DNA of 64,000 nucleotides from Mesaphorura yosii (GCA_009869945.1 WIXG01000308.1:30675-94674); one strand, 5' to 3'. Shown: positions 23,201-37,121, counted from the stretch's first letter. Notes: generated by a model not told the origin, from the letters alone. Made by a program: numbers and translations.

Positions 23201-26200
23201 ACATCTACAACTTGCCATACAAGAGAGAAAAGAAGTGCTTAATTTATCCTCAGGAAACAAGGTTTGCTCGGAAACAATTTTTTATCTTCTCTATTCACTT
23301 TGCTCTGCTGTGTTGTTCGCAAGCAAAGAAGAATTATTGAGTCACAAGACAAGAATGCTATGTACAAGCAATCGGCTTGGCCAGGCTGGTTCATTAGTCT
23401 GTTCGGAGTGAAAATGAGACTCAAGAGATGAGCTTATGAGTGCGGCTGATACTGAGCATAAATTATTGCGGAGAACATGCCCTTGAATATGAAATTAATT
23501 ATCAATCAAGTAAATTTAAAGACGCAGTTTCAATCTGAACATTGCGAATCAATTGTAGAAAAGTTCAAATTCGAGGAAACTGTTTTGTTGAGAGGGCGCA
23601 ACGGGCAGCAATCGCAGCATGCGTTAGAGAGTACTTTGATCCTGCCTGGATTGTCGTCTGGAATAAGTAGAAATTCATTACTGGAGTAATTGAGAATTCA
23701 TTTCACGGGAAATATTGATTTACATGCGAAGTTCTTTGTGCTCGCAGACCGCAGGGCTCGTTTTCGCATGAAAACTGACTAATTCGAGCCACTCTGCGCA
23801 TGCACATACAAGGTGAGATCGTATCTCGCAAATTGATTGGATTTTGAGATTTGTTAAGTAGTTCACTACACATGCACACTTGCTCTGAAGAGGAGAGAAA
23901 CGCGAACATGTAATTGATAAATTGGAATGAAAAGACGAGACTTTCTTCTGCCGAGAGTCAAGTCAGAGTCAAGTCAAGACGCATTGAAAGAGATGAGTCT
24001 CAGAGGCAGACACTCTAAGCAAACAAACAGGCATCTTAAATTACGGCTGACTGACGCGGTGTCCGGAACGGGAAAATCGCATCGGGAAGATGCACATTAT
24101 AATCCAGTTTGGGAGGAAAATGCTGGCTTGTGGCAGGAAAAGCCGTGTAAACATGGAAATGAATGAGATTGAGATTCACTCACTTGTCTCTTTCGTCCGT
24201 CCTGCATCAACTCCGCATTAATATCTGCTGCCTTTAATCTTTCCTTTGTGCGGGCACTGTCAATCTCAATCACCAAATCGCGAAAGGCGAAAGCAGCTAA
24301 AAAGTCGGGGCTTCTTCTGTTTCTGCTTCGTCTGCTTTGCTCCTTTGCGATGTCGTTGCCTCAGAAGATTTTCCGATAAACCGTAAACTGGTGTTAACCC
24401 ACTTTCTGTCCTTACAATAATTTGCAATTGTCAAGAAGCGTTGTGTTGCCTCAGTACAGGCACAAGATGTTGCGCACACAAGTGGAAAGCCACAAGCAGA
24501 ACCACGGCGATAACGACTGGTCGAAGTTTGGAGCACGACTAAATTGTTGTGCACGTCTGACTGAAGACGATACCTTCAGACTTCAGACTCGAGATGAGCA
24601 AACAATTGACTTTTGAGAGAATGAAGAACACACATGAAGTTTGTCTTGGCGTACTGCGTCGTGTGCTGATGCTCATCACTGACTCAGTTTTGCACACTCG
24701 TAATAATGATTATTTGCAAGCGTTAGTCTTAACAGCTACAGCTTAGCTACCTCTGCTGTTTAGCTCCTTGCTCTGTTATGCTTAGCCACGACTATAAAAC
24801 CCATTTATAGATTTCTTCTTGCTGCTTGTGCACTTTGAAATTACTAATTGGATTTGGTATCTCGTTATGCAATGTAATGAAGTGTACACACAACACTGGC
24901 CCATATGCACAATAATTATGTGTGTGATGTTTTATGACTTTGGCAGAGAATTTTATATTTTTCCTTCTCGTTCGACTTCTGCCATGCAGATGTGCGGCTC
25001 TGTGTGTGTGGCACGGTGATAAAGTCAGTCAAGGCGTCGGTCTCGGTTCCAAGTCAACACAATCTTTCTTCTTTCCTCGTCGCAAATCCAAAGTTAAACG
25101 TCTTTCTTGCTAAATCTCACCTACACAAAGTGAGCATTTGTCTTGCGGTGGTTTTGTTCGAGTTAGGTTCCTCTTTCCAATTAACTAAAATTAGCAAGCT
25201 TGTAGTGATTGGTGCAGGGAACGAAGCAACAATCTTTCACGCCTCGCTGATGAGCCAAGCGAGGATCAACTGAAGCTTGCTTGAGTCTTGAGAGGGCTTT
25301 CTTCCCTTCAGCTCTGAGAATTCACGCGTTACTCGGTTACTTATCCGTGGAATTATTTGCGTGGTGGCGTCCAAATCTGCACACTCGCAGTGCGTGCGGG
25401 CTACAGTTGCAGGTACAAGGGAAACCGCGACCCAACTCAGCAGCGTCACGACACGGAAAAGGTTAAAGAGCGGGACGAATTGACAGTTTGCACTTCGCAG
25501 AGGCAGAATCCTGGTCAGATTGTCGAATTAATAGATTTGGATGTGAATTCCTTCCGAACCGCGCGTTGCTGTGCAGAAACAGATCATTCATCATCCAATT
25601 CCATTATGTCCACCTTCGTTTCTGGTTATACTTCTCTGACCGGGGCAAAGTGAAGTATATGATTAACTAACTCATTTTACTCCACCGAATGCGTGTAGAC
25701 GGTATTATCTCGACCACCACACCGCCGTACTAACTATATAGTCTGCAAAACAAAGCACACAGGCCACCAACAAACAATTGCCTCATGAGAATGTTCAATG
25801 CTTCTCTTTCACAGAGCTGACTACCTCAATTAGTTCCTTTTTTTGTAATGCTAAATGATGGCTGTAATTATCAGCAAAGTTAGACGCTAGACTCAAGCTC
25901 AAGACGAGCGAATATTTTTTAGTGTTTTTCCTCTCCACCAACGCGGACGCGTTCTTGAACTTCAAACTTCAAACTCCAGCAACCACGCTCGGTTAAAGTC
26001 TCATCATCCAGTGCTTGTATTTACATAGCTATTGCAATTCTATTATGCTTCCACTACAACCATAACGCATGGTCTCACGAGCGACGTGTCTATTAGGATC
26101 AAAAAGAGAAGAATGAATGCAGAGTCGGAACGTGTCGCCGCCGTGGCTCCGCTGATTCCACTCCTCCCGCAGCTTCCTTTCGGCCGCATCACGGGCCAAT

Positions 26201-29200
26201 TTTAGCGAGCTTCTCTTGATGCAGTGGGCCTGTACATAACTCACCTGTTCGCCCCCACTTCAACACCACGATTGTGACTCGACTCACTTCCTCTCTTCGA
26301 AACCTGAGAAGCGGCGGTGTCGCGCTTTACAAAAATATGCCACCTCCATAACACTGGCAATTTCTACGTGAATTATTTGAGCTAATTTGCATCAGAATGG
26401 GTGTGACGCAAGCTAATTGGGACTCGCAGTCCCTGAACCTGTGTAAAGTGATGGCTGGGTCAAGCATACAATGAACGAATGCAATACAATACAAATGCAA
26501 TGGACCGTGTTCCGACAATCGACTAATGAACGTGTCAATGTCATGTCCCTGATGCCTAATGAGTAATGCGCGTGCGTAGCACAACAAAATCCCCCTGCCG
26601 AAATCAATTTATGGATAAATCCCTCCACGACAAAATCCCTTCCTGACGAAATTATTCCGTCAAAATCCCACCGAACGAGAAGGCTTCAAGGATAGGAGGA
26701 AAGATACGTAGATATGTAAGTAAATACCTCTGAACTCGGCTACCGGACACTTGCATAAAATGTGTGTAAGTTGTAATTGAAACAGATCGTATTTTCAAAT
26801 ACGGGTTTAGAAATGTTTATTTCTTCAAGCTGAACAGTGAGTCCAGTGACCAATGATGATGATTGAACTCGGCTTTGAAGGCTCTTAATTTGAAATCATG
26901 ACAAATCATAACCATGTTAATCTGAGCCCTTATTCTTTACTAGTTATTGGAGGGATTCTGACGGAGAGATATGTGCTGGAGGGGTTTTGACGGAGGGATT
27001 CTGTCACGGATTCATGCACGTGTAGCTCCGACTCCCTTGCGAATTAAGGAAATGAATGGAAGCTCGTTGCTTCGCGTGCAGCACAGCCTTGACTCGCTAC
27101 AAATGAAATCAGTATGCGGTTTAATCAAACCGTTCGCGTTCCACGAGGAGTGGATGTCAAGCGCCGAAACCGCGCTCCCCATTCACTCATCATCAACCAT
27201 TGCATTGTCAGTCAACTTCACTGAGATTGATTTTTGCGTCCTTCTTCTATTCAAAATATTAAAATTCATAGCGTAGGAATGCAGAACCAACAACGAATTC
27301 AAACCATTTGTTACAAAGACGGCCCACGACAGCAGCACCGTGAGTTAAGGTGTGTCTTGTACATGCGATTTTTAAAAGGTCACGTGATTCTCCTGTCGCG
27401 ATATATAATTAAACCTGGCTTGTGATCTGCTCGTCGACTCTACTTTAGTATTAGCATTAGCTTTGACCGCGTAGCATGACCATTTTACATTGATATTATT
27501 TCTTCTGTTTGTCATCTTCAAAGCGGTAATGGCGAATAAAACCGTAAATTCTATTTTTATGTCTGCATACCTTTTATTATGGACTTCTCGTTGTAGTTGC
27601 TTAAAATTTTCCAGGCGCAGTTCTCTTCCTACTTGCGTACTATGGATTGAAGTGCCAGCCAACAATATAATTGTAATGGTTCAGGTAGTTTCATCTCCAG
27701 CTGAAATAAATTATACTGTCGCTGTCTGTCGGGCGGCACACAGTTGATGGGAATGCGATCTCGTGCAGACTATTTTTATTTTAGTGTCTCGTCATTCTTG
27801 GAAACAATAAACGCTACTCCATCCCTGCCAGATTTTATGCGCTCGTGCTCATATCAAAGTGTGATAATCATACAACGGATTATAAAGCGAAACGGGCTGA
27901 AGTTTGAATGTCGTGTATAAAAGCAGTTTTACAATTAAGGACAGACTGCAATTTCCTTTATGACGATGCGACAATAAACTGCCGAGCACGTTTTGCACTG
28001 ATGCCATGCAATGCTACCATGCCTCATGGAGGACATAACTCTGGTTATTGTCAATCTTTGCTGGACGGATAAGCATGGCTGCTGACCGAATCCCTGTGGA
28101 ACCAATCCCAAGCAAGACTTCGTAATCGTACAGGGTGCTCAGCGCAAAAGATGCCACTTTGCAACTTTTCAAATTCATGCCAAATATTCCAGACAATTTA
28201 TAGGATACTGATATTGTGCATGAATATACACCAGTGTGCGGCCTACTTAGCGCGGGTATCAAGCACTGCCTGGGCTCTCAGCTTGGAGGGTTAGGGATCT
28301 TTTCGTGAAAATTCTAGGTCCACTGATTTTTAACCCGGCATGAAACGGTCAATTATTTCGTGTATTCTTCGGAACCGAATTTGCACGGCAGAATCCGATA
28401 AATTAGACTCTAAACAGCCTCTCGGAAAACAATTGATCGATGTTTCTTCAGTCTGGCTAGGGCTTGATTGCCTAGAATTCTGTGGTCCAAGTATTCCACT
28501 TTCCGGAAGACGTCGCCAAATTTCTTTAGATCGGCACGCTCCCTCTGGCATGATGGTGACCAATGTTAAAGTAGGAAAAAGTTATGAGCGTTTGAATAAA
28601 AAAATAGTGAAAAATTATGTGGCCTGTTAACTGTGTATAATATCCGTGTTTATGTGACTTAACAGTTGTCAGTAACTTGAGGCAGTGAAACGGCAAAAGC
28701 ACTGTCAGTAATTGAGAAATTAAATTTACGTTCTTTGAGAACGTTCCGCACGGCCCAAGTTTCCAAATCTCACGAAGAGCCAACATACGCTCACTTTCGG
28801 CTTTTATCATCGGCCGTAAAAGCACCGACTACATCAGCACTAAAATATTGATGAGCAAGATGTGCATGTGGAGCTAGAAATTTTTAATTGATGACAAGAG
28901 ATGAGAGCAATACATGCAAAATTAATCCTGAAATTGCCAATTTGATTCCTACCAACCCATGGCACATTAATCTAATGATATAGAGCAAGGCAACGAATGG
29001 GCGAAAATACTACTGCTTTGAGGATTATTTCGAATCTGGCTTGAAGATAGTAATGAGTTGAATTGGCTGAAGAAGGTCATATGAAACTTCTCAAATCCAG
29101 GGCAACATGCTTCTGATGAGTTATTGTATCGTTACCAGCACCCAGTCAAAATCATGAAAAAAGTATTCCATGTTATAATTATATTATCAAAACCCGAAGG

Positions 29201-30146
29201 CAAAAACTTGAGAAACATTACAGATGAATTTGTATCATGCCATAACTAAGAATTATGTTTTGTGTCTCACAAAAGTTTACACAACAGTTCGAGGTCGCGT
29301 TTTTTGTTTCTCATGCTTCAACAATTCTTACTCATACAAAATTAAGGGTTAAGTTCTGATTTGTGAATGCGTATTGAGGCACTACCGGCTAATCTAGCCA
29401 TTTAATGGCGGCTATTTAAATAAATTTTCATGTAATTGTTGCATTTCCGGGTCCTGTTGGACAACCAGAGACTGGATTTCAGAAGGGCAAGGATCATGTA
29501 ATGTAAATTGATAACAATGACAATAACACATTTTAAGTTTTGCCGGCCAGCATAGGCGATTATTATGCCAAAAATAGTCAGGAATATGTCAATTAGTCAT
29601 TCAAAACAAATATTTTTTGTGCATCAAAAATTGCAAAACATAGATGCACATAAATTCCTCACTCATGACCACGAGGAATGCTTAAACAGAAGGATGCAAA
29701 ATTCACGTGAGGATGACAAGAAGTTCTTCTCGTTGGCAAAAAAATATACGCATTTCGCTGTTTCAAGAAAGAGTCATGAGTCTTGTAACTTCAAAATGTG
29801 TCTTAACAAATGTTCACGGTGCAGACAAGGACGTTTCAATTAACTTTGTGGCGATCACAAGTTTGAGGCTAGTTGGTGTGAGGATTTGTGAAAAGGAAGG
29901 TGCTGATTTGTTATTTGTTTAGAGAGTCTCAATGTCTCTGTGTGACTAGCTTTAAAACGGGCCGATAAATTTGAAATTATAATTTCCAGACGGTTGCAGC
30001 ATAGTGATAGTAGTGATAATAGATCGCAGCTAAATTGGAGCACTCGTACGTCATCCGCATGTTTATGAGCACTGAGCACGCCGTGAACAGATGCTACCAT
30101 TTTGCATTCAAATATGATTGAGACATGAGATGATTATCCTGTTTAC
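17272..30146. other. 13-kb stretch without recognisable genes
   Basis: No frame matches a known family. Content noticed: an inverted pair of degenerate repeat arrays (26588-27014), a GC-richer patch with two consensus minus-strand donors (26060-26320), a self-complementary TCATGATCATGATCA run just to the left (about 17079), and AT-rich runs. It is most likely upstream regulatory or intron DNA of the PKA-C gene, or intergenic DNA between it and the RhoGEF. Confidence 0.5.
26588..27014. repeat. Inverted pair of degenerate GGGATTYTGWCGGA arrays, foldback-like
   Basis: On the minus strand, 26590-26680 holds several copies of a motif close to GGGATTTTGACGGA or GGGATTTTGTC. On the plus strand, 26950-27014 holds three copies of the same motif, so the two arrays face each other around roughly 270 bases of unrelated DNA. 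Iterated motifs in inverted terminal arrays are typical of foldback elements and some miniature inverted-repeat elements. No transposase is present. Exact ends and target duplications cannot be fixed by eye. Confidence 0.5.
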
Positions 30147-30336
30147 CTCTCACGAAATTGTTCTGCGAAAGTGTGTGATCAGGCCACCGTTCCAATTGAT
30201 CCCTTTTGTCTTTACTTTGAAGGCCTTTCACGTCCTTATCCCATAGTGAATGCGCCCAAACACACGTGAGCCGCAATGACAACTTTCTTGGCCCAGAGGA
30301 AGTGGTTTCTCCGTTTTCTATATGCAAATTAGGCAA
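30147..30336 (-). CDS. Weak candidate for a distal PKA-C first exon
   Basis: A minus-strand ATG opens 63 codons (MPNLHIENGETTSSG to LSQNNFVR) plus one base and then donor G|GTAAAC, the same phase as the other PKA first exons. It lies about 270 bases downstream of the RhoGEF polyadenylation signal, where the next minus-strand gene could begin. The sequence has no recognised homologue and no strong compositional signal, and phase agreement has a one-in-three chance of being accidental. It may be spurious. Confidence 0.2.
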
Positions 30337-30604
30337 AACACAATGCTCTCAGTGTAGGACTCACATTTTGGTTGAACAGTTTTACTAGTATACTGTCTGC
30401 TAATTAGATTAGTGCCATAATTAACGTTGTGGTATCTCATTATCATTGCGTCCCAGTACCAATGCCCAGTGTGAGGTTACAGAAACGCACTTGCGCGACC
30501 AATGTAGTGGACCAATTAGAGAAGTACGCCAGTCAGACACGGCGGCTGATTCTCTATTGGTGAAAAATCTGATCATTGTTGAAATGAAATAACGCCGACC
30601 GCCG

Positions 30605-31592
30605 CCGGTTCAATAAAATGTATGACTTTATTAAGTCGCTAATTCTACAAAGTTAAATTGCTTTCTTCCAGCTACTGCATAACACATTCATAGGCAAGAT
30701 TCTAAGACATCACGAAATCTCTTTTCTGTTACGGTTACCATTCCTAATTCGCTTCTTGTCGTACGCTGCTGCAACGTTGAGAAACACATCAAAACAAAAT
30801 CAGTTGTTCATTATCAATTCCATTAATGCTCCAATCAAACCATCTCCTTCCAAAATCTCAGTTCCAAAAAATAGTTACGATCATGCGAGCTAAATTCTAG
30901 AAAAAATCTATAAATACTAAAACTATTCTACGACCTATTCTACGATGCTTTGCTACGAAAGGCGTAAAAAATTATTTCGAAGGTTTCGCCATTCGTTGAA
31001 CTACGCTGAAAGCATTTGTTAAATCTAAATAAATAACAGTAACAAAATATACTAAAAATTCCAGACTAAAAGTTTCAGGTAACAAGAAGTTTTTCATTTT
31101 TGGAAAATGAGAAAACACGTTCGCTCGATTTGTATTCTATAGCACTAAGAAATTGTCTTTTAAATTTAGCCTTTGCATTAAATTGTCTTTACTGCTACTA
31201 CTAAAGAGATGAACTATTATTAAGATGTACGAGGAGTTCAGTTTTCCATTTCAATTTCGTTGTACGAACGGACTACAAAAAGCGCGAGGTAGCCGCCCCT
31301 GATTACATGCAGAAGTTTCTAACCTTTGATTCGGTTAGCAGTCACAAACCTTAACTATTCCTTAGCTTCGAATGTAAAACTGTCACGTATGCGCCATCCG
31401 ATTCGATTCTTGAATTAAGTACTAAGTGCGTCTAATGTCTAAATGGTACAAGTCTTATGTTTAATACGGAAATGTTAACTGGATCTATCACTTTAGTCGA
31501 AAACGAAATTGGTCTTTGCGAGCGATACCCTGCGTATACTAGGCTTTATATTTGCTGTAGAAGGCACCTGTTGGACGGATCAGCTTAAAAAG
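30605..31592 (-). other. 3' UTR of the RhoGEF gene
   Basis: Runs from the RhoGEF stop codon (31593-31595) to just past the AATAAA signal at 30627-30632 on the minus strand. It is about 1 kb, AT-rich and contains no coding frame. The end point is inferred from the signal and not from transcript data. Other weaker signals may be used. Confidence 0.55.
30627..30632 (-). terminator. Polyadenylation signal AATAAA of the RhoGEF gene
   Basis: AATAAA on the minus strand about 960 bases after the stop codon, the most downstream clear copy before the gene-poor region. A separate plus-strand AATAAA overlaps nearby at about 30612, so the site is locally near-symmetric. Confidence 0.5.
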
Positions 31593-34500
31593 TTACAAAA
31601 ACAAGATTTTGTTTGAGTCGTAGTCGTCGTCCGAGGCACCACCCTTCTGCTGCTGATACGAATGCTGAAAGTTTGTAGCCGACATTGGTACCGGGCTACT
31701 TCCGGATCGACGGTGCACAACCCGCACGACGTTATTGGGATTGTGCATGTTCATGAAAGTCCCGTTCTCCGCTACTTGTCCGTGTCCATTATTCGCTTGA
31801 TTGGCGACATGAGAATCTCGGTAGTAATTGCTCATTCTGTCCGTGTTTGGTCCGCCGTGTGTGTAAGGTATTGAAGATTCTCCGGATGGGTTTCTTGTTA
31901 AAATGCTCGCACTGCTCTTGCTGTGCTGAAGAAAGTGGTTCGGATTGGTGTTCCGTACGCGTGCATAGCCGTTGTTGTTGATATGCTGAGGCATTGGAGT
32001 CGACTGACTCTCGTACGGCTGGCCAACACCCGTCAAGTTGGTCTGGCTGCCATTGCCCCGTGGCAAAGTAGAACTTTTGTTATTCGAATTCCCTTCGCTC
32101 AAACGCAACGGTAGCATCTGCTGAACGGACGCAGATTGTGGCGTACCGGACGGGCCATTCGATCGTGGACTCATTCTGCTGGTGCTCATCTGAGCAGTCG
32201 AGTTGTTGCGAGTCAGCCCGGTGATTTCACCTGCTGGCTGAGAGGCTGGTGGTATTCCTTGGAAGGACCCGGCGTGCTGTAGCTTAGATTTGTCATTCGA
32301 AATGGTGGGATTGCCAGGTTTTGAGGACGAGAATGCAGCCAAATGTAATGGCAACTGCTGTTTTGGCGGCAACTTGTTAATTGCTCCACCTGAGCTGACC
32401 ACACTTGACGCTTGTGATGGAGATCGGCGTGCAGACACATTATTCATGGTGACCTTCTCACTAGTATTGACAGTGACTGGAGACACCGAGTCCAAGTATG
32501 GCCGCATTCCTTTGCTCTCCAGCTTCTCCAGTTTCCTAAAAAAAAAGGAATTCAGTTCAGTAAAGACTCTCGTCGGAAAATATCAAAACTTCGTTTACCT
32601 GTACAGCTGTTCTCGTTGGTGGCTGACATCTGCTTGGGCAGCCTTTACCTGCTCTTGTGTAGCAATAGCCTCAGCCTTTTCTCTGGTGACCTCTTCCATT
32701 TGTCTCTCGTACTCTTGCCTGGCGCTTGCTCTGTCCGTTGCTACCTTCAGTTCAGCCGCACGAATCTCTTCCATCTTCTTTGTGTAAAATTGGTTGGCTT
32801 GCTGAATATTTAAGGCTAGATTGGGAAGCATTTGTTGGAAAAGTTCCCCACACACGTCTGAGAGCTGAATTACCATCTAAAAATCAGCACATACTGCCTT
32901 GATGCTGCCATTTTCTTAATAGTTTCAATGAAGGTGAGATTATTTACCTGGAGCAATACTTTATTATGCTGAGATTGTGACAACTCGATGGAGGACCGCT
33001 GTTGACTGTCAAATCCACCAAATGTGTCTGCCCGACGTGGCAATCCTGTTACTCCATACGCCGAAACATGCTCGCTGGCACAACTCTGGCTTCGATTGAC
33101 TGCCGTTGTACTTCCATCATCAAATGTATTCATAACTTTCTGCACCTCCTGCAAATAAAAGTCTTGCATTATTTCACGCTGTCCAATTCTGATTTTTGAC
33201 CATAAATTGGCATACGTACATCGGAGGCAACGCCAATTGCATTTAAAATATCGTCTTTGCCTTCGAAAGCATTTGCCTTCCAATTATGCGGCTTTTCTGC
33301 ATGGAGTGAGTTGATGACTCTCGCCCGAGTCTTTAACAGTGACAAAATTTGCCGATCGTGTTCCTGCAATTGATCTGCAATAGAAACGAGAAGCATGTTA
33401 AACCATGAACGCTGCTTTACTCGAACACAGGCTCTGATTTCTGCCTTACCGAGCACTTTCTTCATTTTCTGTTCAGCAATTTCAATCGGGTCAGTCGAGA
33501 TGTCGTCTTCGAAATCAGACGAACACTCCCATTCAAAGTCAAAATTTGACTTTGCGTCGCTGTATTCAAATAAACACGATTAGAGATTATTTTACGTGAA
33601 TTATTGCTAGTATGCAGCTACCTGACAGCTTCGATCCATTCGTCACGACTGTTTGGATGCAACGCTTGCAGTTCGATCATTTCTGGTGCTTGAGTTCCAG
33701 TTCCTAGCATAAGAAACAGCGACGAGTGAGAGCCTGCCTTTTCTCTCACAATCATGTTGTTCAGTTTGACGAAACCAGGCTGAAAAAAATAGAAGCAGAA
33801 AAGTAAGTGGTCGCCTGTCCCCGCTTGCAATAAGAAGCAACTTTTAAGTGTCAAAGTACCGGTATGAAGATAAACTTCCCGTTGACTTCTTGCATGAGAA
33901 GCAGACAGTCGGTGAGAATGAAAATATGGCAGGTCATATTTTTGCTCAATGAAGGAATTCCACTGCCGCTGATCGCTGACGTCGAGCCTCCACTTGTGAC
34001 TCGGCTAAGGCTGACTATGGCTTGACCATGGAAGCGAAGCCGACGACTTGGAACATACATCAGATCCTCACGACGAATTCTTCGGGGTCCATCAACTATG
34101 ACTGACTTAGAGTCGATTCTTTGGCATAATTCGATTAATCTTTGCCGTTCAGCTACGCGCTCGTTCACTTTGGAATTTAGTTGTTTTGACGCAAACATCG
34201 TTTTTAGTAACTCGCTCTTTTCTGCTGGGAGGGAGCTAGTCTTAAGCAGAGGTTCGATGAGTAATGGATATTTGGTAATTCGTTGTGCGACCAGCAAAAG
34301 GCACTCGGGCACGTTCTTCCTTCCCAGCTTTGACTGTAAGTCGAAATTTAAGAGTTAAATGCGGAAAAAATCTTACATAAAATAGAGACTCACCTCTTTA
34401 TTCCATGAAGCCACCAAACTAGCGAATTTATGGTCCTTCAGCTTAAGATTCTTGAACAAGTCTAAAGACTTCTCGTGGGAAGAACAAAGCAGTCCATACA

Positions 34501-37081
34501 GTCGTACCATGTGAGCCAATGACTCAGACGTTAATTGCTCGGACAATATGTCGGACAGGGTGTCCAATGGCCGATCCAGATCTTTGAATTTGTTTTGCCT
34601 CTCGCGCAATTTTCGGAAGAAGGAGACGTGAACCTAAAGAAATATTTCGTTCAAAATCTTGTGATTTTGGTATGCTTTTTGTAAGTGTCTTGAAAAAGAA
34701 TTGCACTAACCTGCAGAAGTTCGTGAAGACCGGGAAAGAGAAGACTGGCTTCACGAGAGTATCCATTACTTCTCATGCCAAACACGAACAAATGGTTCAT
34801 GAGAGCGAGTGTCAGGCAGTGGTGTTTCTCTGTCAGTATGAACTCGTACCTGCAAGTTTAAAAAGGGAATAAATTCCTCTGCCACTTGGAAATCAGTCCA
34901 TAACTGACGAGGAAACGTACATGTGCTCTTGTCGCTTGATTTCCTTGTCGGTCATTTGCGAGACAACTTCAGAATTCATGAACAATGTCCAGCATTCCAC
35001 ATCAGGATCCTGAAGTCCGAGCGTTGGGTCGATGAGGACGGAATAGCCAAGCGACGATTCTTGAGTCTCTTGTGCATTGAGTGCGGTGCCATTTGTGTAA
35101 AGGCTGCTGCTGCTCCCGCTCATCATGAGACCAGAGGCGCTGTTTCTTTTGTACCGCTGAACCACCACCGGAGGGTGCGAGTTCAGAATTCCGCTTTTGC
35201 TCTTGTGTTTCCGTCGGAAGAAACTGCGCTTGCTGCTACTTTGAGATCCGGACGCGAGTTGTTGCTGACCGCCGATGTGATGGTTAATTCCGTAGCATTG
35301 GTTCAGGTGACGGAGCTGCTCCTCAGTTAAAGGCCTCCTAAAAACAAGCCACTGTCAATTTCGAACGGAAAAGCGCACTTCAACTAAAAAGCAAAGCCAC
35401 AAACGAACCACCACGGTAGAACCAACTGCCGAGGCCTGAAATTGTGACTCGGCTCTCATTTAGTATCTCGCCAGACGATGAGCCGAATACTTAATGAAAC
35501 TGATTCATACTCCAGTACGTACGACGATTGCATTGTATAGTAGTTAGTATTTGTACTAATCTAGGAACTATTATCAACAGATTCACGGCTAATGCATCTA
35601 TCGTTGGTGTGAATTTTTCAGGTGCCTGCCTGGCGCATTACACATGCCCCACACATGTATACTATAAATTATCAAGCGATAACACGGTGCGACACCGAAA
35701 ACACGTACAGCACGATTAGCAGGAGACAACCAGCCTTCGATTGTTCCGATTAAAGGTGACATCGTACTTTAATCAACAGCGTATACAACTCTATGTGTAC
35801 CACACGCACGCACTACAAGATAACCTGATTCCGACAATCATCGTCACAACTTCATTATTCATTGTATTGCAATTCGCAGGTTTTGCATTTCATTGCTGCT
35901 GAATCTGGAAAAATTAGCAAGCAAATATGCATGTTTTGCAAGTGCATACGTTTAACTCAATTATACTGAAATACCGTCTCGATCAACTCAACCTTACGCA
36001 ACGCAACTGCAAGTTCAATTATCAATTGGGTCACTGCAACCTTGTAATTGTCCACTTGTACTTCGCTTAGATTTCTCGGAAATGCCGGATGGGCATGAAT
36101 GAACAACCTTGGCATTTAACTTTTACCTCGCCGAAGAAGCCAATGCAAAGGGTATTTTACCGATTTTGTGACCATACATGCTTGATAGTGTTTGAATGAT
36201 TTACCCTTGCGTCACAGAAGGCGTCGAGACTGACTTCTGCAGGTATCCAGTTGGCGGTCCGTTGTAGGAAGACCGTTGCGCAGTTCTTGCAAATTCGCCC
36301 GGATTCTGATGCTCTTTTCTGTGTTCATGGTGTTCCAAGTTACCAGATGTCGCGGCGCCTGAGGTGGAAGCGATGCAGTCACCGGAGCCATCCGCCTCCA
36401 AGCTATTCAAGCTCGTGCTAGAAAATGCAATGGTTCAATCACGAGGACCGTTAACTGCATGTTTGAACGACTTGATAAACCGAAATGGAGCGAAGCCCTT
36501 TCGGGCAGGCTTGTCTGGGCGTTGTGGTGCCATGGAGAATTAGGTTTCTACTGTCCCATTTTATGTTCACGATTGCAGACTTTATTAGAATTCGAGGTGT
36601 ATGAAACATTAGAAATTAATAAAATAGAGGTCCATTGAATTGTGAATTGGCACAAACCGATCGTGCTTGCGGCGGCCGCTTTATAAGACTCTTTGATGTT
36701 ATTTTGCACCGAACGGATTTTGGGTCATTCGCACGTGTTGAGTTTCGCTTACCTTCGTCGGAAGCCCAAAGGAATCTTGGACACGCCGAAATACCGTCCA
36801 TCGACGTGGTCTTCTGTGCGAACAGTCAGGTGACTGGGCGGGTAGCTGTGCTCAGCCACGTAAATGTTGACATTATCACGATAATGATGATTATGGTTAC
36901 GGTGAGATTCGTGCGTTTCTTCATTCGTATCGACAATTACTGAAAGATCTGGGCAAGAATTCGTAATCTGCATCAAGTCAAATGCCGACTCGAGAAGTGC
37001 CTCTCCTTCTTCATCTTGCCCCTCGAATCTTGGCAGAGTTTCGGACTTTAGCGCAATGTTTCCAACTCTATGTTTTAACAT
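31593..37081 (-). CDS. Lbc-family Rho guanine nucleotide exchange factor (DH-PH, coiled coil)
   Basis: Activates Rho GTPases at the cortex. Twelve coding exons (minus): 36753-37081, 36205-36417, 34921-35337, 34711-34849, 34394-34633, 33860-34333, 33622-33779, 33450-33559, 33220-33374, 32948-33148, 32599-32876, 31593-32535. They join in frame to 1218 residues. The disordered N terminus is followed by a DH domain (about 314-520; RQEHMYEFILTEKHH, PECLLLVAQRITKYPLLIEP). A PH domain (about 535-656) has LMYVPSRRLRFHG and the MIVREKAGSHSSLFLML segment typical of the AKAP13/ARHGEF1/2/18 group. A coiled coil (about 812-915) precedes a Ser/Asn/Gln-rich tail ending KILFL. I see no C1 zinc finger, PDZ or RGS domain, so it is closest to ARHGEF18 or fly cysts. 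The start is the first in-frame ATG after the acceptor at 37122; without that splice the frame extends upstream to about 37168. Confidence 0.92.
35338..36204 (-). other. RhoGEF intron 2
   Basis: 867-base intron between ...STPSVTQG and RPLTEEQL, with acceptor TGTTTTTAG and donor GG|GTAAAT. I see no gene or structured element inside. It is the longest intron in the coding part of this gene. Confidence 0.8.
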
Positions 37082-37121
37082 TTTCCAGCTTGGCCACGAT
37101 TCACTTGACAATTCAAGTACC

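Noticed and set aside
28330..28630. Overlapping frames on both strands near 28.4 kb, suspected transposon remnant
   Set aside because: No transposase or reverse-transcriptase motif could be identified and no terminal repeats were seen.
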